Shown here: piece by piece, positions 1 through 7,407 of the stretch
Layout of the letters: each line of letters starts with the position of its first letter
Position numbering within the stretch: position 1 is the stretch's first letter
Source of the DNA: Bacteroidales bacterium
GTDB taxonomy: Bacteria; Bacteroidota; Bacteroidia; Bacteroidales; Bacteroidaceae
DNA length: 10,160 nucleotides
Assembly (NCBI GenBank): GCA_004552155.1
Contig: SFPF01000038.1
Coordinates: forward strand, 1 to 10,160
Reading direction: 5' to 3'
The notes under the pieces: model-generated
Database searches by the model: none
What the model was told of the DNA's origin: nothing
The model's input: only the letters and a program-made list of their open reading frames with translations
Program-made: the position numbers and the translations under genes

Positions 1-1
1 G

Positions 2-421
2 CCAGAGCCGGAACCAGAGCCAGAGCCGGAACAAAGAAACGAAGCATACACAGCTCTTACCGGAAGCTTTGAGATTCCTTATGAAGAGTGGAATGTGTGG
101 AGCGAAAGGATTGATACCGTTTCTACCAAACCGGCAAAGAATAGTGCTGTGGGCAACATTATCGGAAGAAGAGCAGCGATGGAACTGCGGGTCGATGATA
201 TTGTGAATATTGGAATCGGTATTCCGGAAATGGTTTCCAGACATGCCAGAAAAAATGGCATGCTGGATATGGTGACACTTACCGTAGAATCTGGAGGAAT
301 CGGCGGTTTTCCGGTTTCCGGAGAAGCCTTCGGTGCTATGCTCGGCGAGCAGAACGAATACGAACCGCTTTGCCGCGACTGCTACACAAAAGCAATGGCG
401 GCAAAGGAAAAGGAGCGATAA
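2..421 (+). CDS. Hybrid open frame: propionate-type CoA-transferase fragment joined to thymidine kinase C-terminus
   Basis: The frame is open from the window edge to the TAA at 419-421, so the true start lies outside. Residues encoded by 2-31 are five Pro-Glu pairs, a low-complexity linker. From about 150 to 337 the protein resembles the junction and second half of propionate CoA-transferase/acyl-CoA:acetate CoA-transferases. It has the block GRRAAMEL, then VNIGIGIPE, then TVESGGIGG followed by FGA. In this family the Glu of T(V/A)ESG (codon 287-289 here) carries the CoA thioester intermediate. These enzymes move CoA between short-chain acids and are normally about 500 residues, so only a piece is present. 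After FGA the similarity stops abruptly and the frame continues as a thymidine-kinase-like tail. AGA and GGA codons are common before the join, while CGC and GGC prevail after it. Family assignment of the first part is fairly sure; whether the fusion is a real gene is doubtful. Confidence 0.6.
   Translation, partial: PEPEPEPEPEQRNEAYTALTGSFEIPYEEWNVWSERIDTVSTKPAKNSAVGNIIGRRAAMELRVDDIVNIGIGIPEMVSRHARKNGMLDMVTLTVESGGIGGFPVSGEAFGAMLGEQNEYEPLCRDCYTKAMAAKEKER
338..421 (+). other. tdk: C-terminal tail of thymidine kinase (Tdk)
   Basis: The last 28 codons read MLGEQNEYEPLCRDCYTKA and then a short lysine/glutamate-rich end. Bacterial thymidine kinases of the type II family end in this pattern: a (V/L)LGE segment, then YEPLCR.CY, which supplies the second cysteine pair of the structural zinc site. 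Here that pair is the CRDC at codons 374-385. The nucleoside-binding lasso, the P-loop and the first cysteine pair, all expected upstream, are missing because the preceding sequence belongs to a CoA-transferase. Thymidine kinase phosphorylates thymidine in the salvage pathway. Base composition of this tail matches the rest of the window, so it is probably the native end of a tdk gene whose 5' part was replaced. The tail is short, so the family call is reasonable but not certain. Confidence 0.6.
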
Positions 422-480
422 CAAATGGATAAGGGAATTTGGGCATTACCAAAATGCCCTGCCATAACGCACCTGCTATT

Positions 481-513
481 ATCTCGGAGAAGCTTCTCCG
501 AGATATTTTTTTA
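481..513 (+). terminator. Intrinsic terminator after the tdk tail
   Basis: A perfect inverted repeat with 12-nt arms and no spacer (481-504, arms ATCTCGGAGAAG and CTTCTCCGAGAT) is followed at once by ATTTTTTTA on the + strand. It folds as a stable hairpin with a U-tract, so it should end transcription of the left-hand gene. The convergent helicase gene stops at 526. On the minus strand the hairpin is not followed by a T-run, so it works well only for + transcripts. A smaller hairpin (GGGCATT, 5-nt loop, AATGCCC at 441-459) lies between the stop codon and this terminator. Confidence 0.88.
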
Positions 514-525
514 TTTCAGCAAGCG

Positions 526-2251
526 TTATTTCGCACAATATTCATACAGCCGCTTGTAAAACTTGTGGCGGCAAAGGGTGTCGGCATCGCCGAGAATGAT
601 GAGTTTGAAACGGGCGCGGGTGATGGCCACGTTCGTGCGCCGCAGGTCGGACAAGAAGCCGATTTCGCCGCCAGCGTTCGAGCGCACCAGCGAGAGGATT
701 ATCACGTCGCGCTCGCTGCCCTGGAAGGCATCGACCGTATTGATGGTGATTTGCCGACGCAAAGGGCGCAGGTATTCGTCGCTCTTGACGAGCGAGCGCA
801 GATACTGCACCTGGGCGCGGTAGGGCGAAATGATGCCGAAACTCACGCGCTCCTCTGCGAGCCGATGCCTGCCCACCTTCTCCGTATAGGCTTTGAGCGC
901 GGCAACGGTGGCTGCAGCCTCTTTCTTATTGATGCGCCCGAAGGTGGCGCCCACAAACGCCTCGTTGCCCCGGCCGCCGTCGTCTTCGTCGTCGGCCGTG
1001 ACGTTTATCCACGTCATCGGCTCGTCGAGTTCCTCCGCAAGCGACCGCCCGAGCACCTCCGGCGCGGCTTCGAGCCGTCCGCCGTAAAACCATTCCGAAG
1101 AAAAGCGCATCAGCCTTTCGTTCATGCGATACTGCATCGTGAGCAGCCGCACCGCCGCAGGGTGGGTCTCCGCGAGTTGCTCGGGGATTGTGATGCCCAA
1201 GCCGCCGCGCATCGCCTCGGGGCATTTCACGGTGGGCGGCAAAGAGCGTGTGGAAGCGGCGACCCGTCATCACGGGGTTGCCCGCGCCAGTGAGCGTGGA
1301 GGCGATGACCCGCGCATTGTCGAAGAGCGCGTGGCGGATACGCAATTCCAACTCATCGGCGCGCTCGCGCAAGCGGTATATCTTTTGATGGAAATCCGCC
1401 CCGCGCTGCCGCCTCGGCTGCGACATGAGGGTGCGCAGCGTGCGGCGTATCTGCCAGAGGGCGGGATAGTCGGGGTGTTCCTCAAACCGCCGCTCATAGG
1501 TGTTGGCGAGCATCTCCTGCGTGACGCGCGTGGGGTTGCCGATGCGCAGCACGGGAATGCCCCGCGCCGCGATTTGCGATGAAATCCAGTCGACCGCCGT
1601 GTTGCTCTGGGCACACACCAGCACCTGCGGCTCTCGGCGCAGCACTTCGCTCACCGCCTCGACCAGCGTGGTGGTCTTGCCCGTACCCGGAGGGCCGTGC
1701 ACCACGAGCACCTCACGCGTGTTGAGGATATCGCGCACCGCCTGCTCCTGTGCCGCGTTGAGCCACGGCAACCTCGTGGCACACCCCACGGCGGCGGGCG
1801 GCGAAAGCGGCGTGCCGCCGTGAATAATGTCGCGCAGCAGGGCCGTGCGGTCGCCTTTGGCCTCTGCCACGCGGCGCAGCGCATCGAACATCAGGAGCGT
1901 GGCAAGCGCCGCCTCGCCAGGCAGCGTCACCGTGAGGCGGTTGTCCTCGGCGAAGCACACCGTGCCCGTGACGGGCAGGAACGTCTGGCGGCCGGTGGCA
2001 TCGGCAGAGAAGAAACAGACGGCGCGGCCATACTCAAAGTTATGGTCGGCGTCGTCTGTTTCCGTTTTAATGATTTCCACCGTGAAGCGGTCGAGCGAGT
2101 TATAGCGTGCCCTGCCCGTCGTGACGGGAAACCAGCAGTCGCCGCGCCTTTTCTTGCGCTCAATGCCCATCGTCTGGCTGTCGCGCTTGAACGCCGCCTT
2201 CTCGTATTCGTATTCCCGCCGCAGGAGTTCGGCGTGCTTGGAAAGATTCAT
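526..2251 (-). pseudogene. Superfamily 1 DNA helicase (IGHMBP2/Dna2-like AAA domain), broken by internal deletion and frameshift
   Basis: Two minus-strand frames, 2251 to about 1241 and about 1242 to 526, make one helicase of the UPF1/Dna2/IGHMBP2-like group, ATP-driven nucleic-acid unwinding enzymes. The first frame starts at an ATG (2251) and carries an N-terminal beta-rich domain, Walker A GPPGTGKTTT (residues 186-195), motif Ia AQSNTAVD (214-221) and motif Ic ASTLTGAGN (317-325). It then leaves the family pattern after RRFHTLF (residue 337). The second frame resumes with LPPTVKCPEA, then QYRMNERLM (motif IV), TVDAFQGSERD (motif V) and NVAITRARF (motif VI), and ends YEYCAK. In relatives roughly 30 residues lie between HTLF and LPPTV, including the Walker B DEAAQ motif and the conserved segment ending GD..QLPPTV. 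They are absent here and the frame shifts. Without Walker B no active ATPase can be made. The first frame continues out of register to 926 as an arginine-rich tail. The loss could be natural decay or a sequence error. Without the lesion the length (about 600 residues) fits the family. Confidence 0.85.
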
Positions 2252-2437
2252 TCAGTGTCGCTTCGCTATTTAACCTAAAATCTTTAGCGTCCTTATCGAA
2301 CATTTGAAATTGCCATTAGTTGGCATGTAATAACCCGTGGCGTGCTGGTGCTGGAGTAGATTGGGCGTATTGTGGCAATGCAGTTCTGCGGTTTTTGCCA
2401 ATATCACGAACTAATTCAACTGACGGGCTTAGAAGTA
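2252..2437. other. Non-coding gap between helicase and barrel protein genes
   Basis: These 186 bp hold no convincing gene. I see one weak hairpin (TGCCA, 5-nt loop, TGGCA at 2311-2325) and no clear TAnnTTTG promoter for the helicase on the minus strand. The helicase may be read from the upstream barrel-protein promoter, since both genes point the same way. No terminator is evident after the barrel-protein stop codon. Confidence 0.5.
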
Positions 2438-3133
2438 TCAAGGCCTATGCTGCGCAGGCGGCAGTGGACGGTCGTCGCCGCGCTCCACGCTGACGCTGAT
2501 TTGCACGGCGGCCTTTTCGCTAATCTTGAAGTCGGCAGCCACGCCGAGGCGGTCGCGGCCGCGCCAAGGCAGCCCGGGCATCAGGCAGTCGCTGCGCAGG
2601 GAAGAGGCATCGCGCGGCAGGAGCGACTTGTTAAAATAGGCGTAGAGCGCGATGCGGTCGTTCACGCGGTAGCCCAACTGCGCCGCCAGCCCCACGTCGG
2701 TAAAGCCGAACGGCCCCCAAGTGAAGTGGTCGGCATAGACGCCGCCGGCAAAGGAGAACTTCTTGCCCAGAGGCATCATATAGGCAAAGGCAGCCGTCTG
2801 CCCCCACCCCGCGCCGCGCGGCGTATGCTTGCCCAGTCCCGCCGTGACGCTTGCCGAGAAGGCGGCGTTAAAGCCTTCGTGCAGCGGCCAAGCCAATCCG
2901 CCCGGGCCGCCGCCCATGAACGAAAGATCAGAAAAGAGGGGCGAGGAATAGGCAAATAGGGGCGTTATGGGATAATAGCCTGCGCTTTGCGCTGCGATAC
3001 TGTCAGCCGGCGCTGCAACCTGTGCCGCCGCCACGCTGTCGGGCACCGTGCGCACCTCCCGCGCCTCCTGCGCTGCAGCAGGCAAGGCGAACAGGAATAT
3101 AGTGCCGAATAAGATTTTTGCCAGCAATTTCAT
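2438..3133 (-). CDS. Secreted outer-membrane beta-barrel-like protein, function unknown
   Basis: The product has 231 residues. I chose the ATG at 3133 because it gives a classical signal peptide: MKLLAKILFG, a hydrophobic core, then PAAA, with likely signal peptidase I cleavage after residue 21. An in-frame ATG at 3184 would add 17 residues and lies upstream of the likely -7 element. After an Ala/Gln/Ser-rich stretch the mature part shows alternating aromatic and polar strands, with phrases such as LHEGFNAAFSASVTAGLGKHTPRG, FSFAGGVYADHFTWGPFGFTDVGLAAQLGYRVND and AALYAYFNKSLLP-like turns. I recall this pattern (a glycine-rich GLGKH..RGAG block followed by small-barrel strands) from conserved hypothetical outer-membrane proteins of Bacteroidales. 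No enzyme motif is visible, and no precise role can be given. It is divergent from the galactose operon, and the helicase pseudogene lies downstream of it. Confidence 0.78.
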   Translation of the reverse strand: MKLLAKILFGTIFLFALPAAAQEAREVRTVPDSVAAAQVAAPADSIAAQSAGYYPITPLFAYSSPLFSDLSFMGGGPGGLAWPLHEGFNAAFSASVTAGLGKHTPRGAGWGQTAAFAYMMPLGKKFSFAGGVYADHFTWGPFGFTDVGLAAQLGYRVNDRIALYAYFNKSLLPRDASSLRSDCLMPGLPWRGRDRLGVAADFKISEKAAVQISVSVERGDDRPLPPAQHRP

Positions 3134-3156
3134 ACAGCCTAAGATTATTACAACTG

Positions 3157-3184
3157 CAAATATATGCAGAAATAAGTATTTCAA
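3157..3184 (-). promoter_or_regulatory. Probable promoter of the barrel-protein gene (minus strand)
   Basis: Read on the minus strand, TATATTTG (3164-3157) is an exact match to the Bacteroidetes -7 consensus TAnnTTTG. A TTG at 3184-3182, 17 nt upstream, is a possible but weak -33 element. The -7 box begins 24 nt before the ATG at 3133. It sits inside an inverted repeat with arms CTGCA/TGCAG (3154-3169). Confidence 0.55.
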
Positions 3185-3239
3185 GCCACGGCTTTGCCAA
3201 GTTTCTTATAGGATAAGGCGCAATTATTTCCCAAAAACT

Positions 3240-3272
3240 TTTGTATTTTCAAATCTTTAATGCAAATTTGCA
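3240..3272 (+). promoter_or_regulatory. Probable promoter and palindromic operator-like site of the galactose operon
   Basis: TTTG at 3240-3243 and CAAATTTG at 3263-3270 are separated by 19 nt, close to the Bacteroidetes promoter pattern TTTG-N19-21-TAnnTTTG, with one mismatch in the -7 box. The -7 box is embedded in a perfect 12-bp palindrome, TGCAAATTTGCA (3261-3272), which could be a repressor or activator site. The predicted start of transcription would lie about 20 nt before the galM ATG at 3300. No Shine-Dalgarno sequence is evident before that ATG, as is usual in this phylum. Confidence 0.5.
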
Positions 3273-3299
3273 AAGTTAATCTATCAAAACACTACGCTT

Positions 3300-4388
3300 A
3301 TGGAAAACTATACCGCCCCGAAGTGTGGGCTCAAAAGAGAGGATTTCCAAAAGGAAGTCAACGGCAAGGCCGTAGATTTGTTTTTCTTGACTAATGAAAA
3401 CGGCATGGAAGTGGCCGTTACCAACTACGGCGGCTCGCTCGTGGCTATCATGGTGCCCGACCGCAACGGCAACTATGCCAACGTTATCCAAGGACACGAT
3501 AATATCGACGACTGCCTCAATTCGCCCGAACCATTCCTCAGCACGCTCGTAGGCCGCTACGGCAACCGCATCTGCAAGGGTCGCTTCACGCTCAACGGCA
3601 AGGAGTATCACCTCGCCGTGAACAACGGGCCGAACCACCTGCACGGCGGTCCCACGGGATTTCACGCCCGCGTGTGGGACGCAGAGCAAATCAACGGCCA
3701 TGCGCTCGTGCTGCGCTACGTGTCGCCTTATTATGAGGAGGGCTTCCCCGGCGAGTTGTCGATGACCGTGATGTACACGCTGACCGACGACAACGAACTC
3801 GTTATCGACTATAAGGGAACGACCAACAAGAAGACGGTGGTGAACATGACGAGCCACGGCTTCTTCTCTCTCGCAGGTATCGCCAACCCCACGCCCTCTG
3901 CAATGAATGTGGTGTGCCAAATCAACGCCGATTTCTTCGTGCCCATCGACGAAAACTCTATCCCGACGGGCGAAATCCGCAGCGTGAAGGGCACACCTTT
4001 TGATTTCACGGAGCCGCACGCCGTGGGCGAGCGCATCGACGACCCCGACTGCCTGCAAATCAAGAACGGCGCCGGTTACGACCATTGCTATGTGCTCAAC
4101 AAGCGCGAGCCGGGCGAACTTTCTTTCGCCGCCAAAATCACGGAGCCTGAAAGCGGACGAACCATGGAGGTCTATACCACCGAACCGGGCGTGCAATTCT
4201 ACTCCGACAACTGGGCAGACGGCTACAAAGGCCAGCACGGAGCAACCTTCGGCCGCCGCAGCGCGCTCTGCTTCGAGGCGCAGCACTTCCCCGACAGCCC
4301 CAACCGCGCACACTTCCCCAGCGTGGTGCTGCGCCCAGGCGAGGTCTATACGCAAAAGACAATCTACAAGTTCGGCGTCGAAGCATAA
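3300..4388 (+). CDS. galM: Aldose 1-epimerase (mutarotase)
   Basis: The product has 362 residues, a normal length for the family, and no signal peptide, so it is cytoplasmic. GalM interconverts the alpha and beta anomers of galactose and glucose, supplying alpha-galactose to galactokinase. The family motifs are in order: GRYGNRI (85-91), NHLHGG with His115, NMTSHGFFSLAG with His186, GYDHCYVL with Asp261, and CFEAQHFPDSPN with Glu326. By family knowledge the two histidines act as acid and orient the sugar, and the Glu is the catalytic base. The second-histidine block is slightly unusual, since most relatives have N.TNH.YFNL and here it is TSHGFFSL, but the His is kept. It is first in a three-gene block with the transporter and galK, the same order I recall for gal clusters of gut Bacteroides. 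The ATG at 3300 follows the probable promoter directly. Confidence 0.95.
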   Translation: MENYTAPKCGLKREDFQKEVNGKAVDLFFLTNENGMEVAVTNYGGSLVAIMVPDRNGNYANVIQGHDNIDDCLNSPEPFLSTLVGRYGNRICKGRFTLNGKEYHLAVNNGPNHLHGGPTGFHARVWDAEQINGHALVLRYVSPYYEEGFPGELSMTVMYTLTDDNELVIDYKGTTNKKTVVNMTSHGFFSLAGIANPTPSAMNVVCQINADFFVPIDENSIPTGEIRSVKGTPFDFTEPHAVGERIDDPDCLQIKNGAGYDHCYVLNKREPGELSFAAKITEPESGRTMEVYTTEPGVQFYSDNWADGYKGQHGATFGRRSALCFEAQHFPDSPNRAHFPSVVLRPGEVYTQKTIYKFGVEA

Positions 4389-4488
4389 GTAGGACCAATA
4401 GTATTTTCGAGGCAATATATTTATAGACGCTATAATCCTCTATCGACACTTTCAATATTTATTTTTATAAAAAACAAAATCTAAAACC

Positions 4489-5991
4489 ATGAGTAATCAA
4501 CAAAAACAATGGGGAGCCATCATCGTGATGATTGCGCTCTTCGCCATGATTGCCTTCGTGACGAACCTCTGCACGCCGATGGCAACCATCATCAAGAACC
4601 AGGGCAACATTTCTAATGTGCTAGCTCAAATCGGCAACTACGGCAACTTCTTCGCCTATCTCTTCATGGGTATTCCCGCCGGTATGCTGATTGCCAAATA
4701 CGGCTACAAGAAAACGGCCCTCATCGGCTTGGTTGTCGGTATTGTCGGCATCCTCATCCAGTGGTACAGCGGCCAGCTTGACGCACAGGAGAACCTCGGT
4801 CTCGTGTTCACCGTTTACCTCATAGGCGCATTCATCGCAGGCTTCTGCATGTGTATCCTCAACTGCGTGGTAAACCCCATGCTCAACCTCCTCGGCGGCG
4901 GCGGCAACAAGGGCAACCAGCTCATCCAGCTCGGCGGTGTGTTCAACAGCTCCGCAGCCGTGGCTTGCTACATCCTTATGGGTGCTCTGATTGCCGATGC
5001 TTCCAGAGCTAAAATCGCCGATGCTACGCCGGCTTTGATGATTGCCCTCGCCATCTTCGTTCTTGCTTTCGTTGTGATTATCTTCACCAAGATTGAAGAA
5101 CCCGAGCAAGCTCCCGTGCAGCTCGACCTTATTAAAGGCGCAATGAGTCACAAGCATTTTGCACTTGGTGCCCTTGGTATTTTCCTTTATATGGGTATCG
5201 AAGTAGGTGTGCCCAACTTCGTTCAGCAGTATTTGGGTACTGACACGCAAGAAACCTTGGACAAGAAGCACGATGTACTCCAAAAATATGAAAGCGGCGA
5301 CCTCGACCTCGCTACTGCTACGGACCAATTTATCCTTACCTATTCTGATGAAGCCATCTTTGCTTCTCAAAATCCCGACACGCTGGCACAGTTGGCTAAA
5401 GACCGCAGCAAAGTAAGCTACCAAATTGAGAATAAGGAAGTAACCAGTGCATCGATTGCTAAGACCCACTCTGGTTTAGGCATTGCAGGCGGCACGGTTG
5501 GTATGCTCGTTGCAGTATATTGGTTCATGATGCTGATTGGCCGTTTGGTAGGCGCCAGCATCGGCAGCAAGGTTTCCAGCCGCGCCATGATCACCACGGT
5601 TTCCATCGCCACCCTCGTGCTCGTGCTCTTCGGCATGTTCGCTCCCACGGACGTTACCGTAAACTTCCCGGGCGTTGACTGGGGCAAACTCGAAATGATT
5701 TGGCAGCCCGTACCCCTCGGTATCTTCTCCTTCCTGCTCGTCGGCCTTTGCACCAGCGTTATGTGGGGCGGCATCTTCAACATGGCCGTTGAAGGCCTCG
5801 GTAAGTACACGGCTATCGCCAGCGGTATCTTTATGACGATGGTATTCGGCTGCGCCGTGATGATGTTCTTACAGGCTCAGCTCGCTGACGCTATCGGCTA
5901 TATCCAAAGCTATTGGGTTGTAGTCTTCTGCGCCGCTTACCTGCTCTTCTACGCCCTCGTAGGCAGCCGCGTCACCAAGCGTTCTGAATAA
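4489..5991 (+). CDS. MFS sugar:proton symporter, FHS family (glucose/galactose type)
   Basis: The product is a 500-residue inner-membrane protein with about 12 hydrophobic segments. It resembles the fucose/galactose/glucose FHS family (FucP, GluP): an N-terminal segment FAMIAFVTNLCTPM, the early loop IAKYGYKKTALIG (68-80), a Cys/Asn-rich TM4 ending MCILNCVVNPMLNLLGG, NQLIQLGGVFNS (143-154), GIEVGVPNFVQQY in TM7 (236-248) and MWGGIFNMAVEGLG (425-438). Position between galM and galK makes galactose (perhaps also glucose) the likely substrate, brought in with protons. A hydrophilic segment of about 75 residues (251-328) between TM7 and TM8, predicted to face the periplasm, is longer than in FucP. 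The gap after galM is 100 bp, AT-rich and without a terminator, so the genes are probably co-transcribed. Family is sure; substrate is inference. Confidence 0.92.
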   Translation: MSNQQKQWGAIIVMIALFAMIAFVTNLCTPMATIIKNQGNISNVLAQIGNYGNFFAYLFMGIPAGMLIAKYGYKKTALIGLVVGIVGILIQWYSGQLDAQENLGLVFTVYLIGAFIAGFCMCILNCVVNPMLNLLGGGGNKGNQLIQLGGVFNSSAAVACYILMGALIADASRAKIADATPALMIALAIFVLAFVVIIFTKIEEPEQAPVQLDLIKGAMSHKHFALGALGIFLYMGIEVGVPNFVQQYLGTDTQETLDKKHDVLQKYESGDLDLATATDQFILTYSDEAIFASQNPDTLAQLAKDRSKVSYQIENKEVTSASIAKTHSGLGIAGGTVGMLVAVYWFMMLIGRLVGASIGSKVSSRAMITTVSIATLVLVLFGMFAPTDVTVNFPGVDWGKLEMIWQPVPLGIFSFLLVGLCTSVMWGGIFNMAVEGLGKYTAIASGIFMTMVFGCAVMMFLQAQLADAIGYIQSYWVVVFCAAYLLFYALVGSRVTKRSE

Positions 5992-5994
5992 TCT

Positions 5995-6105
5995 TAGTAA
6001 ACAAGTAAACGAGTAGACAAGTAAACAAGACAAGTTACTTATGTAAATATTATTAGCAAGACTTCTCTGTCTCGTCTACTCGTTTACTCGTAAACTCGTC
6101 TACTA
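5995..6105. repeat. Long imperfect inverted repeat made of 8-bp units, between transporter and galK
   Basis: The left arm (5995-6034) is a run of AGTAAACA-type octamers (AGTARACR). The right arm (6062-6105) is its imperfect reverse complement (units such as CGTTTACT and CGTCTACT). About 40 nt pair around a 27-nt loop that contains a small TTAC/GTAA hairpin. Most differences between the arms would be A-C mismatches in the + transcript but G-U pairs in the minus transcript. The element begins 4 bp after the transporter stop codon and ends 59 bp before galK. There is no adjoining T-run, so it is unlike a simple terminator. It may stabilise or attenuate the operon mRNA or be a mobile palindromic repeat. 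Confidence 0.8.
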
Positions 6106-6164
6106 AAGAACTTATAATCTTTCCCAGCAAAATAAATTTCTAACCCTATAAAAACTATACTCCC

Positions 6165-7325
6165 ATGAAACTGACAATAGACGACGTGCGTTCACGTTTC
6201 ATCAAGCACTTCGACGGCGAAACGGGCAGCGTTTACGCTTCTCCCGGCCGCATCAACCTCATCGGCGAACATACCGACTACAACAACGGCTTCGTATTCC
6301 CCGGCGCAGTAGAGCAGGGCATGATTGCCGAAATCAAACCTAACGGCACGCGCAACGTACGCGCTTACTCCATTGACCTGAAAGACTACACAGAGTTTTC
6401 GCTCGACGACGAAGCAGGTCCTAAGGCCACTTGGGCACGCTATATCTTCGGCGTTTGCCGCGAGATGATGGCACTCGGCGTTCCCGTCCAGGGTTTCAAC
6501 ACCGCCTTCGCAGGCGATGTGCCCCTCGGCGCAGGCATGTCCTCCTCCGCCGCCCTCGAAAGCACCTACGCTTACGCGCTCAACGACCTTTGGGGCGACA
6601 ACAAGATTGAGAAGATGGAACTCGCCCGCGTGGGCCAGCGCACCGAGCACAAGTACGTAGGCTGCAACTGCGGCATCATGGACCAGTTTGCCTCCGTATT
6701 CGGTAAGAAGGGCAGCCTCATGCGCCTCGACTGCCGCAGCGGCGAATATCAGTACTTCCCCTGGCATCCGAAAGGCTACCAGCTCATTCTCGTGAACAGC
6801 TGCGTGAAGCACGAACTGGCCGGTTCTCCCTACAACGAGCGCCGCCTCCAGTGCGAGCACGTTGCCGAAATCATCAAGCAGACGCACCCCGAAGTTGAGT
6901 CGCTGCGCGATGCCACCATGGAGATGCTCGACGAGGTTCAGGGTCAAATCACCGGCGACGAATACAAGCGTGCCCGCTACGTCATTGGCGAAGTAGAGCG
7001 CGTGCTCGCCGTTTGCGATGCCCTCGAACACGACGACTACGAGATGGTAGGTAAGATGATGTACGAAACGCACTACGGCCTGAGCAAGGAATATGAGGTG
7101 AGCTGCGAAGAGCTTGACTTCCTCAACGACATTGCCAAGGAAGAAGGCGTTACCGGTTCGCGCATCATGGGCGGCGGCTTCGGCGGCTGCACCATCAACC
7201 TCGTTGCCGACGAACTCGTTGATAACTTCAAGAAAGTAGTAGTAGAGAAGTTTGCCGCCAAGTACGGCAAGAAGCCCATCATCATCGACGTTGTCATCGG
7301 CGACGGTGCCCGCAAGCTCCTTTAA
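6165..7325 (+). CDS. galK: Galactokinase
   Basis: The product has 386 residues, typical for bacterial GalK, and is cytoplasmic. It phosphorylates alpha-D-galactose at C1 using ATP, the entry step of the Leloir pathway. GHMP-kinase motifs are complete: the galactokinase signature GRINLIGEHTDYN (28-40, with the catalytic Arg at 29), the ATP-binding loop VPLGAGMSSSAALE (119-132), MDQFASVFG with the catalytic Asp173, and the C-terminal GSRIMGGGFGGCTI (331-344). The ATG at 6165 follows an A-rich leader, and the only upstream signal is a weak TAAATTTC at 6133-6140. It is last in the galM-transporter-galK block and is followed by two terminators. The uridylyltransferase and epimerase needed to complete the pathway are not in the window. 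Confidence 0.97.
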   Translation: MKLTIDDVRSRFIKHFDGETGSVYASPGRINLIGEHTDYNNGFVFPGAVEQGMIAEIKPNGTRNVRAYSIDLKDYTEFSLDDEAGPKATWARYIFGVCREMMALGVPVQGFNTAFAGDVPLGAGMSSSAALESTYAYALNDLWGDNKIEKMELARVGQRTEHKYVGCNCGIMDQFASVFGKKGSLMRLDCRSGEYQYFPWHPKGYQLILVNSCVKHELAGSPYNERRLQCEHVAEIIKQTHPEVESLRDATMEMLDEVQGQITGDEYKRARYVIGEVERVLAVCDALEHDDYEMVGKMMYETHYGLSKEYEVSCEELDFLNDIAKEEGVTGSRIMGGGFGGCTINLVADELVDNFKKVVVEKFAAKYGKKPIIIDVVIGDGARKLL

Positions 7326-7345
7326 TTTACTGAAAATATCTGCTG

Positions 7346-7383
7346 AAAAGGGTGCGCCAAGCGGCGTGCCCTTTTCTTTTTAT
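7346..7383 (+). terminator. Intrinsic terminator of the galactose operon (first)
   Basis: Thirteen-nucleotide arms, AAAAGGGTGCGCC (7346-7358) and GGCGTGCCCTTTT (7363-7375), pair completely with two G-U pairs around an AAGC loop and are followed by CTTTTTAT. It begins 20 bp after the galK stop codon. Confidence 0.92.
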
Positions 7384-7407
7384 ATATCCCATAACGCGGT
7401 GCCTCCC

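Noticed and set aside
926..1237. Arginine-rich C-terminal extension of the first helicase frame as a real domain
   Set aside because: It is the out-of-register reading of the helicase C-terminal half; the correct motifs are in the neighbouring frame.
439..1293. Long + strand frame (284 codons) opposite the helicase
   Set aside because: It is a shadow of the helicase on the other strand. Its composition is that of antisense GC-rich coding DNA, and it has no recognisable motif.
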